Of a DNA stretch of 64,000 bases, positions 55,144 to 63,150 are shown piece by piece. A program made the translations under genes and the position numbers. This stretch comes from Xylocopa sonorina. Taxonomy: Eukaryota; Arthropoda; Insecta; Hymenoptera; Apidae. The notes beneath the pieces were generated by a model. The model was not told the DNA's origin. It ran no database searches and saw nothing but the letters and a program-made list of their open reading frames with translations. The first letter of the stretch is position 1. The number at the start of each line of letters is the position of its first letter. The stretch is taken from the NCBI RefSeq assembly GCF_050948175.1, contig NW_027490097.1, forward strand, positions 2,170,001 to 2,234,000. Reading direction: 5' to 3'.

Positions 55144-55477
55144 CCACCCTCCGGCGTCCACCTCATCATCCCCAGCATCCGTATCCGGAGCCCCTGCACA
55201 CGGGCCACCCGCCGACTCGCCGTCCCTACAGAAGGAGACAAAGGTACGAGAGGGAAGAGGGATGCAGCATGCCGCGCCCACGCGCGATCTCCACACACGA
55301 GGGGGAGGACTTCACCCCGTATTACGAGGGCGAGGAGCTCTCCGACACATACTGGGTCGAATCCCCAGCGATCACGAAGCCCTATACGTACTTCTCGTAC
55401 ATGTGGGATTAGAATAAGCACACTACTCATATATGTACATACACACCAACACACACCTAGATTTAAGTAAATATATG

Positions 55478-55487
55478 TATATATTTT
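55478..55487 (+). promoter_or_regulatory. TATA-like box of the 5' LTR (probable U3 core promoter)
   Basis: TATATATTTT follows an AC-rich tract (about 55437-55456) and precedes a GC-rich, CpG-rich leader. The same order is found in the solo LTR. The 3' LTR copy lies at 62932-62941. The transcription start is not identifiable from sequence alone. Confidence 0.5.
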
Positions 55488-55565
55488 ACTCATGCACGGT
55501 TATGTTCCGTGCACTCGCGCGCACACTCGACGCTCGCGGCTCACGCTTAACGCTGGCCGCGCCCC

Positions 55566-55639
55566 ACTCCGACCGTCCGCCCCACCACGAGGGCCGAGCG
55601 GCCGCCCTACTCCGACCGTCCGCCCCACCGCGAGGGCCC
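55566..55639. repeat. 43-bp direct repeat in the GC-rich part of the 5' LTR
   Basis: ACTCCGACCGTCCGCCCCACC starts at 55566 and 55609, each followed by (A/G)CGAGGGCC. The 3' LTR has the same pair at 63020 and 63063, the first member altered to CCGAACGGCCG. Confidence 0.8.
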
Positions 55640-55696
55640 AGCGACTCGCGCGCCGCGCGACCCGAGGAGATCGCGGACGCGAGATCCGAGAGCCAG

Positions 55697-55777
55697 TTGC
55701 TAACTCATCTCCGAACTGGAGAGTTGGTATCCCATCTCCGAACTGGAGAGTTCGTATCTCATCTCCGAACCGAGGAG
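55697..55777. repeat. 27-bp tandem repeat in the 5' LTR, three units
   Basis: Units start at 55697, 55724 and 55751. Each holds ATCTCCGAACTGGAG or a close variant, with a short CTCC/GGAG dyad. The 3' LTR has four units (63151-63258), accounting for 27 of the 28 bases by which it is longer over the shared part. Confidence 0.88.
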
Positions 55778-56114
55778 TTCTAATCCAGCATCCGAACGAT
55801 GCACTTCCGATCCGAGCAATAGGCTCATTCGCAACGAGCAATTAGCTCTAATGCATTCGTCTCTATCCATACTCCCATAGCGGAGTCCATTCGATACTTA
55901 TACTATTTCTAATTCTCATTGTAATCGTTAGTCAGTAACTTAGAATTTAGTCAAGTGTATCTAGTATAGTGAAATCATAGAATATAGTTTATTTTTACCA
56001 GATTCAAAGTATCTTTATTCGAGTTCAAATACAATTCCTTAATTCTAATCCACGGGTACGCTCGCGATTATTCTAATTCCATATCTCATCTGCGATAGTC
56101 TTGAGGCTCGACGA

Positions 56115-56217
56115 CTAGAGCGAACCAGCGCTTAGTTGCTCCATCCTCACTTCTACCGTGTACAGAATATCTTGCGCCCAGGTCGATCCCGGTAAGCTAG
56201 AGCGAACCAACGCTTAG
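56115..56217. repeat. Pair of 21-bp direct repeats in the LTR
   Basis: CTAGAGCGAACCAGCGCTTAG at 56115-56135 recurs at 56197-56217 with one change (CCAACG), 82 bp apart. The pair is kept in the 3' LTR. It lies just upstream of the LTR ORF and could be a protein-binding or RNA-structure element. Its role is unknown. Confidence 0.7.
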
Positions 56218-56252
56218 CCGTGCCGTATTCAACCGAAGTTCAAGTATTCTCG

Positions 56253-56498
56253 ATGAGCCTTGCACCTCCGACAAAGCGTACACGACGCGCGGGGAGGAGA
56301 GAGTTCATTCGTCGTCTCGCTCGGGAATACGTGGGTGATGCACCAGAATATTCAATTTCCTGCGTTCGAGTCTTGGTTCCTGTGAAGGAGGTTTCCTTCG
56401 CCGCACGACCCGTACCTCCGTTCCAGCCGTACGCCGCCGCCATCCCGGTTGCGGATCCAAGGCGCTCCAGGTACCTGGAAAGAGAAATCAGACAGTAG
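56253..56498 (+). CDS. LTR-embedded small basic ORF (5' LTR copy)
   Basis: An 81-residue open frame wholly inside the LTR. The ATG at 56253 is chosen because it matches the ATG of the homologous frame in the solo LTR; the open frame extends upstream to 56220 without another ATG. An Arg/Lys-rich segment near residues 8-28 (KRTRRAGRREFIRRL) is followed by a Pro/Val-rich middle and a C-terminal AIPVADPRRSRYLEREI. The Arg-rich and C-terminal blocks are recognisable in the diverged solo LTR. There is no signal peptide or membrane segment. It ends 17 bases before a consensus splice donor. I recognise no known family. Alternatives are an uncharacterised accessory protein, a leader peptide upstream of gag, or chance. 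Confidence 0.5.
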   Translation: MSLAPPTKRTRRAGRREFIRRLAREYVGDAPEYSISCVRVLVPVKEVSFAARPVPPFQPYAAAIPVADPRRSRYLEREIRQ

Positions 56499-56512
56499 AA
56501 TCAAGCCATCAC

Positions 56513-56521
56513 AAGGTAAGT
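56513..56521 (+). promoter_or_regulatory. Candidate 5' splice donor (AAG|GTAAGT)
   Basis: AAGGTAAGT is a perfect match to the metazoan 5' splice-site consensus. It lies in the LTR 17 bases after the stop of the small ORF. In the solo LTR a weaker donor-like AGAGGTAATA occurs at the same place. A spliced RNA joining the LTR leader to a downstream exon is possible, but no acceptor is identified. Confidence 0.4.
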
Positions 56522-56653
56522 TTCGTGTTAATTACCGTTTTATCGAGTCCGAAACGCCAACGAACCCGGTCCGGACGCAATTCGCGTTATTTTCGGGAAC
56601 GGTTACGACTTTGTGCCACCGTTGCGAGCGCAACCGCACCTCGGGACGTGACA

Positions 56654-56735
56654 CGAAAGTTATTTTTGTTGACAGCGGTGGGATAGCCACGCGTTTCCTC
56701 CGGAAATTCCGCCGAAAGGAACCGCGAAACTAGAT
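56654..56735 (+). other. Leader between 5' LTR and gag; primer-binding site expected here
   Basis: 82 bp. A tRNA primer-binding site normally starts TGG directly after the LTR, but the first bases here are CGAAAGTTATTTTTG. The best placed candidate is TTGACAGCGGTGGGATA (about 56669-56685), which I cannot assign to a tRNA. Either the primer pairs some bases downstream of the LTR edge or the edge I chose is a few bases off. TGGCAACCCGG at the gag start is too far away. Confidence 0.4.
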
Positions 56736-58067
56736 ATGGCAACCCGGACTCCGACAAAAACGCGCCAGCAGACACAGCGAGCCGCCGCGATGGCCGATTC
56801 CGAACGCGAAAAACGCATTAGCAGAACGCTAGATTTCCAAGACGCTATCGCCGAGCCTCTTCCTAGTACCGCGCAACAAAATACTTCAGCGAAAAATACG
56901 AAAGCGACCGATCCGAGTAATGCCGCGTTGCTCCAGCAAATAGAAATTCTACGTCGTGAAATAGAATCTATTCGCAGAACGCCTGATTTAACGCGCGACG
57001 ATACCGTTTCGCTGGATATTCCTCGGGGAAATCCGCTTTCCGGACATAATTCGAGCTCCGATTTTAATACAAATAGTTCGCAACACGACGAGCTATCACT
57101 TAAGCAGGCCCTCGAAGCCGTGCCGACATTCGATGGTCAGAACATTCCCATTCTTCAGTTTACCCGAGCGTGTAAACGCGCTTATGAGCTTATCCCTAAT
57201 GGGTGCGAGCGAACTTTCACACGCCTGCTTAAGGGAAAACTCAAGGGTCGTGCCTACGCCGCGCTAGAAGACGAGCCGTGTTACACAATACTCGAATTAA
57301 CGGACGTTCTTCGCAGCACATTTTGCTCCGTAAAATCAGCTCATCATTATCGGGGTGAACTTGCTAATATATTTATGCGCGCGAACGAGCACATTCTAGA
57401 TTACATCGGTCGAGTAAAAGATCTTAGAACCGCTATGATTGATTGCGAGAGGCTTGCTCGACGAGACACACCGGAATCGCTCGATGACGTAGACGCGCTC
57501 ACCCTACAATGTTTTAAAGACGGTCTCATTCCGGAAATTCGAATGCAGATGACGGTAAATTCATTCGGTACATTGCGAGAAACGTTCGCTCGAGCGCGGG
57601 AGCTCTATCAAATGCACGAACGTGATTGCAACCGACTAGGTAGATCGCGTGTCGCGCGACCAGAATCGCGCGAAAAACCAGCCGAAATTATTTGCCGAAA
57701 ATGCAATAATATCGGACATTACGCGACCGAGTGTCGGTTCAGACCGCCATCGCCGTACCGACCGCAGGAATACCGTGACGCTTACTTGCGATCCAGGGAC
57801 GTACCGCCTCCTACTCGAGGCCCCGCGTACGAACAACCGAGACAAATCGTAGCCAGGGACGCGCCCAAATTTTGTCGCTACTGCAAGACCCCGGGGCACG
57901 AAATAGGCGAGTGCCGCAAAAGGCAGTACAACAACGCGGTAAACAAAAATTCGGGAAACGACAATGGCCTCCGCACCCGCCGCGAGACAGGTGGCGAGGC
58001 CGCGCACCAAGTCCGTCCTCTCGCCGCGAACAACTCCAACGCGGAAATCGACGAAACGCCGCGATAA
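56736..58067 (+). CDS. gag: Gag polyprotein
   Basis: 443 residues, the structural protein that packages element RNA into particles. After a polar, Gln/Thr/Arg-rich N-terminus and a short possible coiled-coil (about residues 62-82), the region from about 118 to 300 (VPTFDGQNIPILQF onward) reads as a retrotransposon capsid domain. Two CCHC zinc knuckles follow: C320-C323-H328-C333 and C380-C383-H388-C393, each with CX2CX4HX4C spacing. They should bind RNA (nucleocapsid). The ATG at 56736 is the first in frame. The C-terminal 35 or so codons overlap pol in the -1 frame; most ribosomes should finish here, at TAA. The frame is undamaged. Confidence 0.93.
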   Translation: MATRTPTKTRQQTQRAAAMADSEREKRISRTLDFQDAIAEPLPSTAQQNTSAKNTKATDPSNAALLQQIEILRREIESIRRTPDLTRDDTVSLDIPRGNPLSGHNSSSDFNTNSSQHDELSLKQALEAVPTFDGQNIPILQFTRACKRAYELIPNGCERTFTRLLKGKLKGRAYAALEDEPCYTILELTDVLRSTFCSVKSAHHYRGELANIFMRANEHILDYIGRVKDLRTAMIDCERLARRDTPESLDDVDALTLQCFKDGLIPEIRMQMTVNSFGTLRETFARARELYQMHERDCNRLGRSRVARPESREKPAEIICRKCNNIGHYATECRFRPPSPYRPQEYRDAYLRSRDVPPPTRGPAYEQPRQIVARDAPKFCRYCKTPGHEIGECRKRQYNNAVNKNSGNDNGLRTRRETGGEAAHQVRPLAANNSNAEIDETPR

Positions 58068-61000
58068 ACATAACCGGAAAAACTAGCACGCCAAACGTAA
58101 TTTTAAAATCCGATCTTCTAATTTCACCAACTCGCTTCATGGTGGACACTGGGGCGGAAATAAATATTATAAAACGTTCGGCTCTAAAAGCATCCGCGCG
58201 AATCGATAAGTCCGAGATCGTAATAATAACAGGGGTAACCGATGGCAAAACCGCAACCTTAGGGACGGTGAATCTTGTCATTTTCGGTCGCGTCGTTCCT
58301 TTTAATGTGGTCGAGGATGATTTTCCCCTTAAACCAAGCGGGATCCCCGGCTCCGGGTTCTGTATGGACGCAGAAATCTCTTTTCCAAATAAAATAATCA
58401 AATGGAATGGTAAGAGAATTCCTTTCGAAGACGATATCGAAGCACTCGAGGAACCGTCACCGGACTCGAAAATAAAGCCTCTCCTATCGCCGAAACGTAA
58501 ACAAGCGCCGCGCACGGAATCTATTCCCCCTCCGCCGCCGCGCCCGCCACGTAAATCATCGCCTCCGCTGAAACGCGATGCAGCAACGAAATCGAAGCTT
58601 CGAACGCAAGACAAAGCAGCTTCTCCGAAGTCAGGAGACCGTATCTCCATTCCGCCGAGATCAAATATCGGTATCAAGGTCCGCGTAGTTAATTCGAACC
58701 TCGCGGAAGGTATAATTCCTCGTATCGATCTTGCGCCGGGTATATTTTTCGGAAACGCTCTCGTCAGAGTAATTCGGGGCAAAGCGGTAACTCGAATAAT
58801 TAATTCATCCGACCGCGCCGTCGAAATCGCGTTACCAGAGATCATACTCGAGCCCGCGAAAATCATGACTCCCCTCCACGAGGAGGATAGTCCGTCGCTC
58901 TATCCGGTTTTTTCTAAATCTACTAAATCTAACGTATCCGCCGTACCGATCGGCTCATCCCAAAAAGGGAAAACTTCTATTTCTTTCTCGAGTCAGACAC
59001 CATACTCGACAATCGAAACTCCTCCTTCGCGTTGCAAAATCGCGAATGCTCAACAAATCTCCTATGCTCAGGCGGTTAAAAATAATGTACAACAGGCGCC
59101 GTTAAAACAAACATCGAAATCCGCCAATCTTTCGAAATCTCGCTTAGATCGAATTCTTAGTCTCCTCCGTCTCGACCACCTCAACGCAGAGGAAAGAGAG
59201 CACGTCGTCCGTCTCGTTCAAAGCACGCAGGAGCTTTTTCACATTGAGGGGGATAAATTAGGGCATACGTCAGCAACCACGCACAAGATTCCAACCGTCG
59301 ACGACCGCCCCGTCAATGTGAAACAATACCGATTCCCACCAGCTCATAAGGAGGAGATTCGACGACAAGTCGACAAATTTTTACAAAATGGTGTCATCTC
59401 TCCATCTAAATCGCCATATAATTCGCCATTGTGGGTTGTCCCAAAGAAACCGGACTCCTTGGGCAACAAGCAATGGCGCGTCGTCATCGACTACCGCGCA
59501 CTCAATGAGAAATCTGTCGCCGATGCCTATCCCCTCCCTTGCATTACCGAGATACTTGATCAGCTCGGGAGCGCGAAGTATTTTAGTACATTCGATCTCG
59601 CGAGCGGATTTCACCAGATCCCAATGGAGCCCGCCGATGCTCCCAAAACCGCTTTTTCGACGCCTCACGGGCATTATGAATTTAAAAGAATGCCATTCGG
59701 ATTAAAAAATGCGCCAGCGACGTTCCAACGACTTATGGACAATGTCCTGTCCGGTCTCCAGGGGAACGAAATTTTCGTCTATTTGGACGACATTGTTATC
59801 TACGCTAGCTCTCTTCAAGAACATCGACTTAAATTCGAGAAATTAACTCAACGGCTCAAAGAAGCTAATTTAGTATTGCAGCCGGATAAGTGCGAATTCT
59901 TGAGGAGAGAAGTAAGCTATTTGGGTCATATTATCAGTGAGCATGGTGTAAAACCTGACCCTGCGAAAATTAGCGCCGTCAAAAATTTTCCGCGCCCGCG
60001 CAACGCAAAACAAATCAAACAATTCCTCGGGCTCGCGGGATACTACAGGCGGTTCATCGCAAATTTTTCTAATATTGCTAAGCCACTTACAAATTTGTTA
60101 AGAAAAGACGCGCCCTTTGTATGGCGTAACGAGCAAGAGAATTCATTCGTCAAACTCCGAGATTGCCTATGCGAAGCGCCTATCTTGCAGTACCCCAACT
60201 TTAAACAACCATTCGTGATAACGACCGACGCGTCCGCCGAAGCTATTGGTGCTATCTTGAGCCAAGGACCAATAGGCCGCGACTTGCCAATCGCGTACAC
60301 GTCGCGACTGTTAAACGCTGCGGAGAAAAACTACTCCACGATCGAGAAGGAGTGTCTGGCGATTGTCTACGCCGTCCATTACTTTCGTCCACACATATAC
60401 GGTAATCAATTCAAACTCGTTACCGACCATCGACCGTTAGTGTGGATGAATTCGGTCAAGGACCCGTCAAGTAGACTCGTACGGTGGAGGCTTAAGTTAG
60501 CGGAATTTGACTACGAGATGGTCTATAAAAGTGGAAAAACGAACCTTAACGCGGACGCATTGTCGCGGAATCCCGCTCAAATTTTCCCGCTCTCGTATTC
60601 AGAAAACTCGGAGGACGACATCTTCGATGTCCCTCCGGAAACCCGTAAAAAGTATACCACACTAGCGCCTCCTCCTACTCCGGTAACATCAGAACCTGAA
60701 TTACCGACTCCAGGCACGTCCTTCCGTACCAACACAGCATCACCTCCGCAAGTCGCCAGCGACAGCACCGACTTTTATACTCCTGCTCCAAATGAATTTA
60801 TCCGACGCGAACCTCTATTTAATTTCAGCCGTGACGCATTATCAACGCGACGAGACAATGTAGTTGTCTTCGTCACGCAATCTGGGCACCCCTATGACAC
60901 GGGCGCCAAAGATCTAGCGAACGCTGAAAAATTCCTTCCAAACAAAGATCACGTCCTTACCAAAGCCAAAGTCATAAAAATCGGAAACGAATTCCAAATC

Positions 61001-62866
61001 CAGCTTCCAATCGTCGAACATTTCACCAGATCAATCAATTTCCAGACCGTAATAGAAACAATTAGATCCTTGTGCGACGTTGTAAACGAATTACAATTAC
61101 AAACATTTAGTATCGCACAAACCTATCTAGACTCCGTATCCTGGTCCCGAATCCAGAAAATCCTTCAGGACCTGTTTTACGAAACAACTGTCCAGATTAC
61201 GGTCTGCCAGGGCCTCATTAAAACCCCTTCGGTCGAAGAGCGACTGAAAATAATAAGAGAAAACCACGACTCCCCTGTGGGAGGTCACAAAGGGGTTAAT
61301 AAAACTTATTCTCGCATCAGACAACAATACTTTTGGCCAAACATGAAAACACAAATACAAGAATATATTGGCAAATGTAAAAGTTGTCAGACAGAGAAAC
61401 TGGTCCGGGTGAAGACCAGACAGCCTCTCACTTTAACCGACACCCCTGGCAGGGCATTCGATAAGATTTCAATGGACGTAATGGGTCCTCTTCCCGAAAC
61501 TTCCGACGGTTATACAAGTATCCTCACGATCCAAGATCTCCTCACTAAATACTCAGTCGCAGTTCCTCTCAAAACCACCACCGCAGTAGACATTGCCGAA
61601 GCTTTAATAAAAGAATTCATTTGTAAGTTCGGATGCCCGAAAGGCATACTCACGGACCAAGGTTCGAACTTTATAAATAGCTTGATTAAAGCCATAGCAA
61701 TCAAATTCCGTATTAAGCAATACAAGTCCACTGCGTTCCATCCACAGACAAACGGGTCCGTTGAACGATCTCACCACGTCCTGGCCGAATATCTGAAGCA
61801 TTACATAGAGTCGAGTAACGATTGGGTGAATTGGTTACCGTATGCAATGTTTTCATACAACACCAGTGTGCACGAGGGTACATTATACACCCCACACGAA
61901 CTAGTGTTCGGCAGGATAGCTAGGACGCCGTCAGCCACTCCTTTTCAGGACAGCTCTGATAACGAAACTTATAGCGACTATCTTATACAACTTCAGGAGA
62001 AAATCTCGAAATCTCAGTATTTGGCTAAAGCCAATCTAGACAATGCGAAACGCCGTTCTAAATATTATTATGACCGAAATCTCAATGTCCAAAACTTCGA
62101 GGTAGGCCAATGGGTCTATCTTTTAAAAGAGCCGAACAAACATAAGTTCCAGGCACAGTATTCTGGACCGTACCGTATCCTCGAAATTTTGGGCAATTGT
62201 AATGTTAAGCTGAATGTAAAAGGGCGCCATAAAATTGTTCATACGAACAAAATCAAAATTTGTAAGCGAATGCATAGTATGCAGAGTATGGATGCTAGTG
62301 AAAGAAAAGTGCGAAAAACTGAAAATGAAGTCAGTGAGAGCAGTGAGATTCAAACGAACGCTGAAAGTGAAAGCGACGAAAGTGCCTGCAATCCGAAGGA
62401 AGCCCGCAGCCACGGTCCAATCTCCAAACGTTATCGCCAGGATCAACCAGGCGAAAAGCCTCAGATTCCGCAGCATCCAGCCGACACGACCAAGAGAAGG
62501 ATCCAGCATCCCGAAATCTACCCAACAGACAAGAGATCTCGGCATGGCCGAGATTCTTTTTCCAAGGGGGGTGGTGTAACGTCAGGCGTACCGCCTGCCA
62601 CCCTCCGGCGTCCAACTCATCATCCCCAGCATCCGTATCCGGAGCCCCTGCACACGGGCCACCCGCCGACTCGCCGTCCCTACAGAAGGAGACAAAGGTA
62701 CGAGAGGGAAGAAGGATGCAGCATGCCGCGCCCACGCGCGATCTCCACACACGAGGGGGAGGACTTCACCCCGTATTACGAGGGCGAGGAGCTCTCCGAC
62801 ACATACTGGGTCGAATCCCCAGCGATCACGAAGCCCTATACGTACTTCTCGTACATGTGGGATTAG
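57872..62866 (+). CDS. pol: Pol polyprotein (protease, RT, RNase H, integrase, LTR-coded tail)
   Basis: Intact 1664-codon frame, -1 relative to gag. It is open from 57779, but translation probably enters by frameshift at 57959 rather than at the ATG at 57872. Domains, numbered from that ATG: aspartic protease with D92-TGA; reverse transcriptase (about 470-660) with the YLDD active site at 637-640; RNase H with D786, E825 and D852; a Thr/Pro-rich linker; integrase with an HHCC zinc site (H1132, H1139, C1169, C1172), catalytic D1202, D1262 and E1298 (35 residues between the last two), and a GPY/F module at 1432-1434. A long charged tail follows. Residues 1569-1664 are coded inside the 3' LTR and end with an acidic/aromatic segment. 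All key residues are present, so the enzyme could be active. There is no env downstream. Confidence 0.95.
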   Translation: MSLLQDPGARNRRVPQKAVQQRGKQKFGKRQWPPHPPRDRWRGRAPSPSSRREQLQRGNRRNAAINITGKTSTPNVILKSDLLISPTRFMVDTGAEINIIKRSALKASARIDKSEIVIITGVTDGKTATLGTVNLVIFGRVVPFNVVEDDFPLKPSGIPGSGFCMDAEISFPNKIIKWNGKRIPFEDDIEALEEPSPDSKIKPLLSPKRKQAPRTESIPPPPPRPPRKSSPPLKRDAATKSKLRTQDKAASPKSGDRISIPPRSNIGIKVRVVNSNLAEGIIPRIDLAPGIFFGNALVRVIRGKAVTRIINSSDRAVEIALPEIILEPAKIMTPLHEEDSPSLYPVFSKSTKSNVSAVPIGSSQKGKTSISFSSQTPYSTIETPPSRCKIANAQQISYAQAVKNNVQQAPLKQTSKSANLSKSRLDRILSLLRLDHLNAEEREHVVRLVQSTQELFHIEGDKLGHTSATTHKIPTVDDRPVNVKQYRFPPAHKEEIRRQVDKFLQNGVISPSKSPYNSPLWVVPKKPDSLGNKQWRVVIDYRALNEKSVADAYPLPCITEILDQLGSAKYFSTFDLASGFHQIPMEPADAPKTAFSTPHGHYEFKRMPFGLKNAPATFQRLMDNVLSGLQGNEIFVYLDDIVIYASSLQEHRLKFEKLTQRLKEANLVLQPDKCEFLRREVSYLGHIISEHGVKPDPAKISAVKNFPRPRNAKQIKQFLGLAGYYRRFIANFSNIAKPLTNLLRKDAPFVWRNEQENSFVKLRDCLCEAPILQYPNFKQPFVITTDASAEAIGAILSQGPIGRDLPIAYTSRLLNAAEKNYSTIEKECLAIVYAVHYFRPHIYGNQFKLVTDHRPLVWMNSVKDPSSRLVRWRLKLAEFDYEMVYKSGKTNLNADALSRNPAQIFPLSYSENSEDDIFDVPPETRKKYTTLAPPPTPVTSEPELPTPGTSFRTNTASPPQVASDSTDFYTPAPNEFIRREPLFNFSRDALSTRRDNVVVFVTQSGHPYDTGAKDLANAEKFLPNKDHVLTKAKVIKIGNEFQIQLPIVEHFTRSINFQTVIETIRSLCDVVNELQLQTFSIAQTYLDSVSWSRIQKILQDLFYETTVQITVCQGLIKTPSVEERLKIIRENHDSPVGGHKGVNKTYSRIRQQYFWPNMKTQIQEYIGKCKSCQTEKLVRVKTRQPLTLTDTPGRAFDKISMDVMGPLPETSDGYTSILTIQDLLTKYSVAVPLKTTTAVDIAEALIKEFICKFGCPKGILTDQGSNFINSLIKAIAIKFRIKQYKSTAFHPQTNGSVERSHHVLAEYLKHYIESSNDWVNWLPYAMFSYNTSVHEGTLYTPHELVFGRIARTPSATPFQDSSDNETYSDYLIQLQEKISKSQYLAKANLDNAKRRSKYYYDRNLNVQNFEVGQWVYLLKEPNKHKFQAQYSGPYRILEILGNCNVKLNVKGRHKIVHTNKIKICKRMHSMQSMDASERKVRKTENEVSESSEIQTNAESESDESACNPKEARSHGPISKRYRQDQPGEKPQIPQHPADTTKRRIQHPEIYPTDKRSRHGRDSFSKGGGVTSGVPPATLRRPTHHPQHPYPEPLHTGHPPTRRPYRRRQRYEREEGCSMPRPRAISTHEGEDFTPYYEGEELSDTYWVESPAITKPYTYFSYMWD
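57953..58001 (+). promoter_or_regulatory. Programmed -1 frameshift signal between gag and pol
   Basis: The heptamer G GGA AAC (57953-57959) is in the correct register with gag codons GGA and AAC (Gag residues 407-408); slipping back one base enters the pol frame at CGA (57959). After a 6-base spacer (57960-57965) a stem can form between GGCCTC (57966-57971) and GAGGCC (57996-58001), with an inner CACC/GGTG pairing (74-77 with 90-93 of the same line). X XXY YYZ heptamer, spacing and GC-rich structure all match the classic retroviral arrangement. Efficiency cannot be judged. Confidence 0.75.
62536..62554 (+). repeat. Hairpin just upstream of the polypurine tract
   Basis: ATCTCGGC-ATG-GCCGAGAT is a perfect 8-bp stem with a 3-base loop, ending ten bases before the polypurine tract. 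It lies inside the pol frame. It may be an RNA structure acting in reverse transcription, or chance; no known equivalent is claimed. Confidence 0.6.
62564..62574 (+). other. Polypurine tract (plus-strand primer site)
   Basis: AAGGGGGGTGG directly abuts the TGTAAC start of the 3' LTR. A purine-rich run at this place is where plus-strand DNA synthesis is primed in LTR elements. It is interrupted by one T and is also translated as part of Pol. Confidence 0.85.
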
Positions 62867-62931
62867 AATAAGCACACTACTCATATATGTACATACACAC
62901 CAACACACACCTAGATTTAAGTAAATATATG

Positions 62932-62941
62932 TATATATTTT
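62932..62941 (+). promoter_or_regulatory. TATA-like box of the 3' LTR
   Basis: Identical copy of the box at 55478-55487. If active, it would drive transcription rightward into flanking DNA, presumably satellite. Confidence 0.4.
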
Positions 62942-63150
62942 ATTCATGCACGGCTATGTTCCGTGCACTCGCGCGCACACTCGACGCTCGCGGCTCACGC
63001 TTAACGCGGGCCGCGCCCCACTCCGAACGGCCGCCCCACCACGAGGGCCGAGCGGCCGCCCTACTCCGACCGTCCGCCCCACCGCGAGGGCCCAGCGACT
63101 CGCGCGCCGCGCGACCCGAGGAGGTCGCGGACGCGAGATCCGAGAGTCAG

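Larger units (their letters stand above)
55121..56653 (+). repeat. 5' LTR
   Basis: Starts TGTAACGTCAGG at the satellite junction. Its copy begins at 62575 directly after the polypurine tract. The right limit is placed at GGACGTGACA because the solo LTR at 11173-12759 ends with the same bases and because TGTAAC/GTGACA form near-perfect LTR termini (TG...CA). This end cannot be confirmed from the 3' LTR, which is truncated. Length 1533 bp, long for this superfamily. It contains a start-region coding segment, a TATA-like box, a GC-rich region with 43-bp and 27-bp repeats, a small ORF and a splice-donor consensus. Confidence 0.9.

Noticed and set aside
55017..55412. Open frame crossing the satellite/5' LTR junction
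   Set aside because: Satellite sequence happens to be in frame with the U3 copy of the Pol tail. It is a chance chimera formed by the insertion.
55500..55841. Minus-strand frame in the GC-rich part of the LTR with nine-residue repeats (also 62954-63322)
   Set aside because: The periodicity is that of the 27-bp DNA repeat, antisense to the element. GC-rich sequence is poor in stops, so long frames are expected.
57864..57872. CCCAAATTT as the frameshift site
   Set aside because: It is read as CCC AAA TTT in the gag frame, so it is not in the X XXY YYZ register. GGGAAAC at 57953 is in register and has a stem downstream.
57811..58866. 351-codon minus-strand frame under gag/pol
   Set aside because: Antisense shadow of the protease region and gag end; no recognisable domain.
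62300..62866. An env gene after integrase
   Set aside because: The region after the GPY/F module is a continuous extension of pol, charged and without signal peptide, transmembrane segment or cleavage motif.
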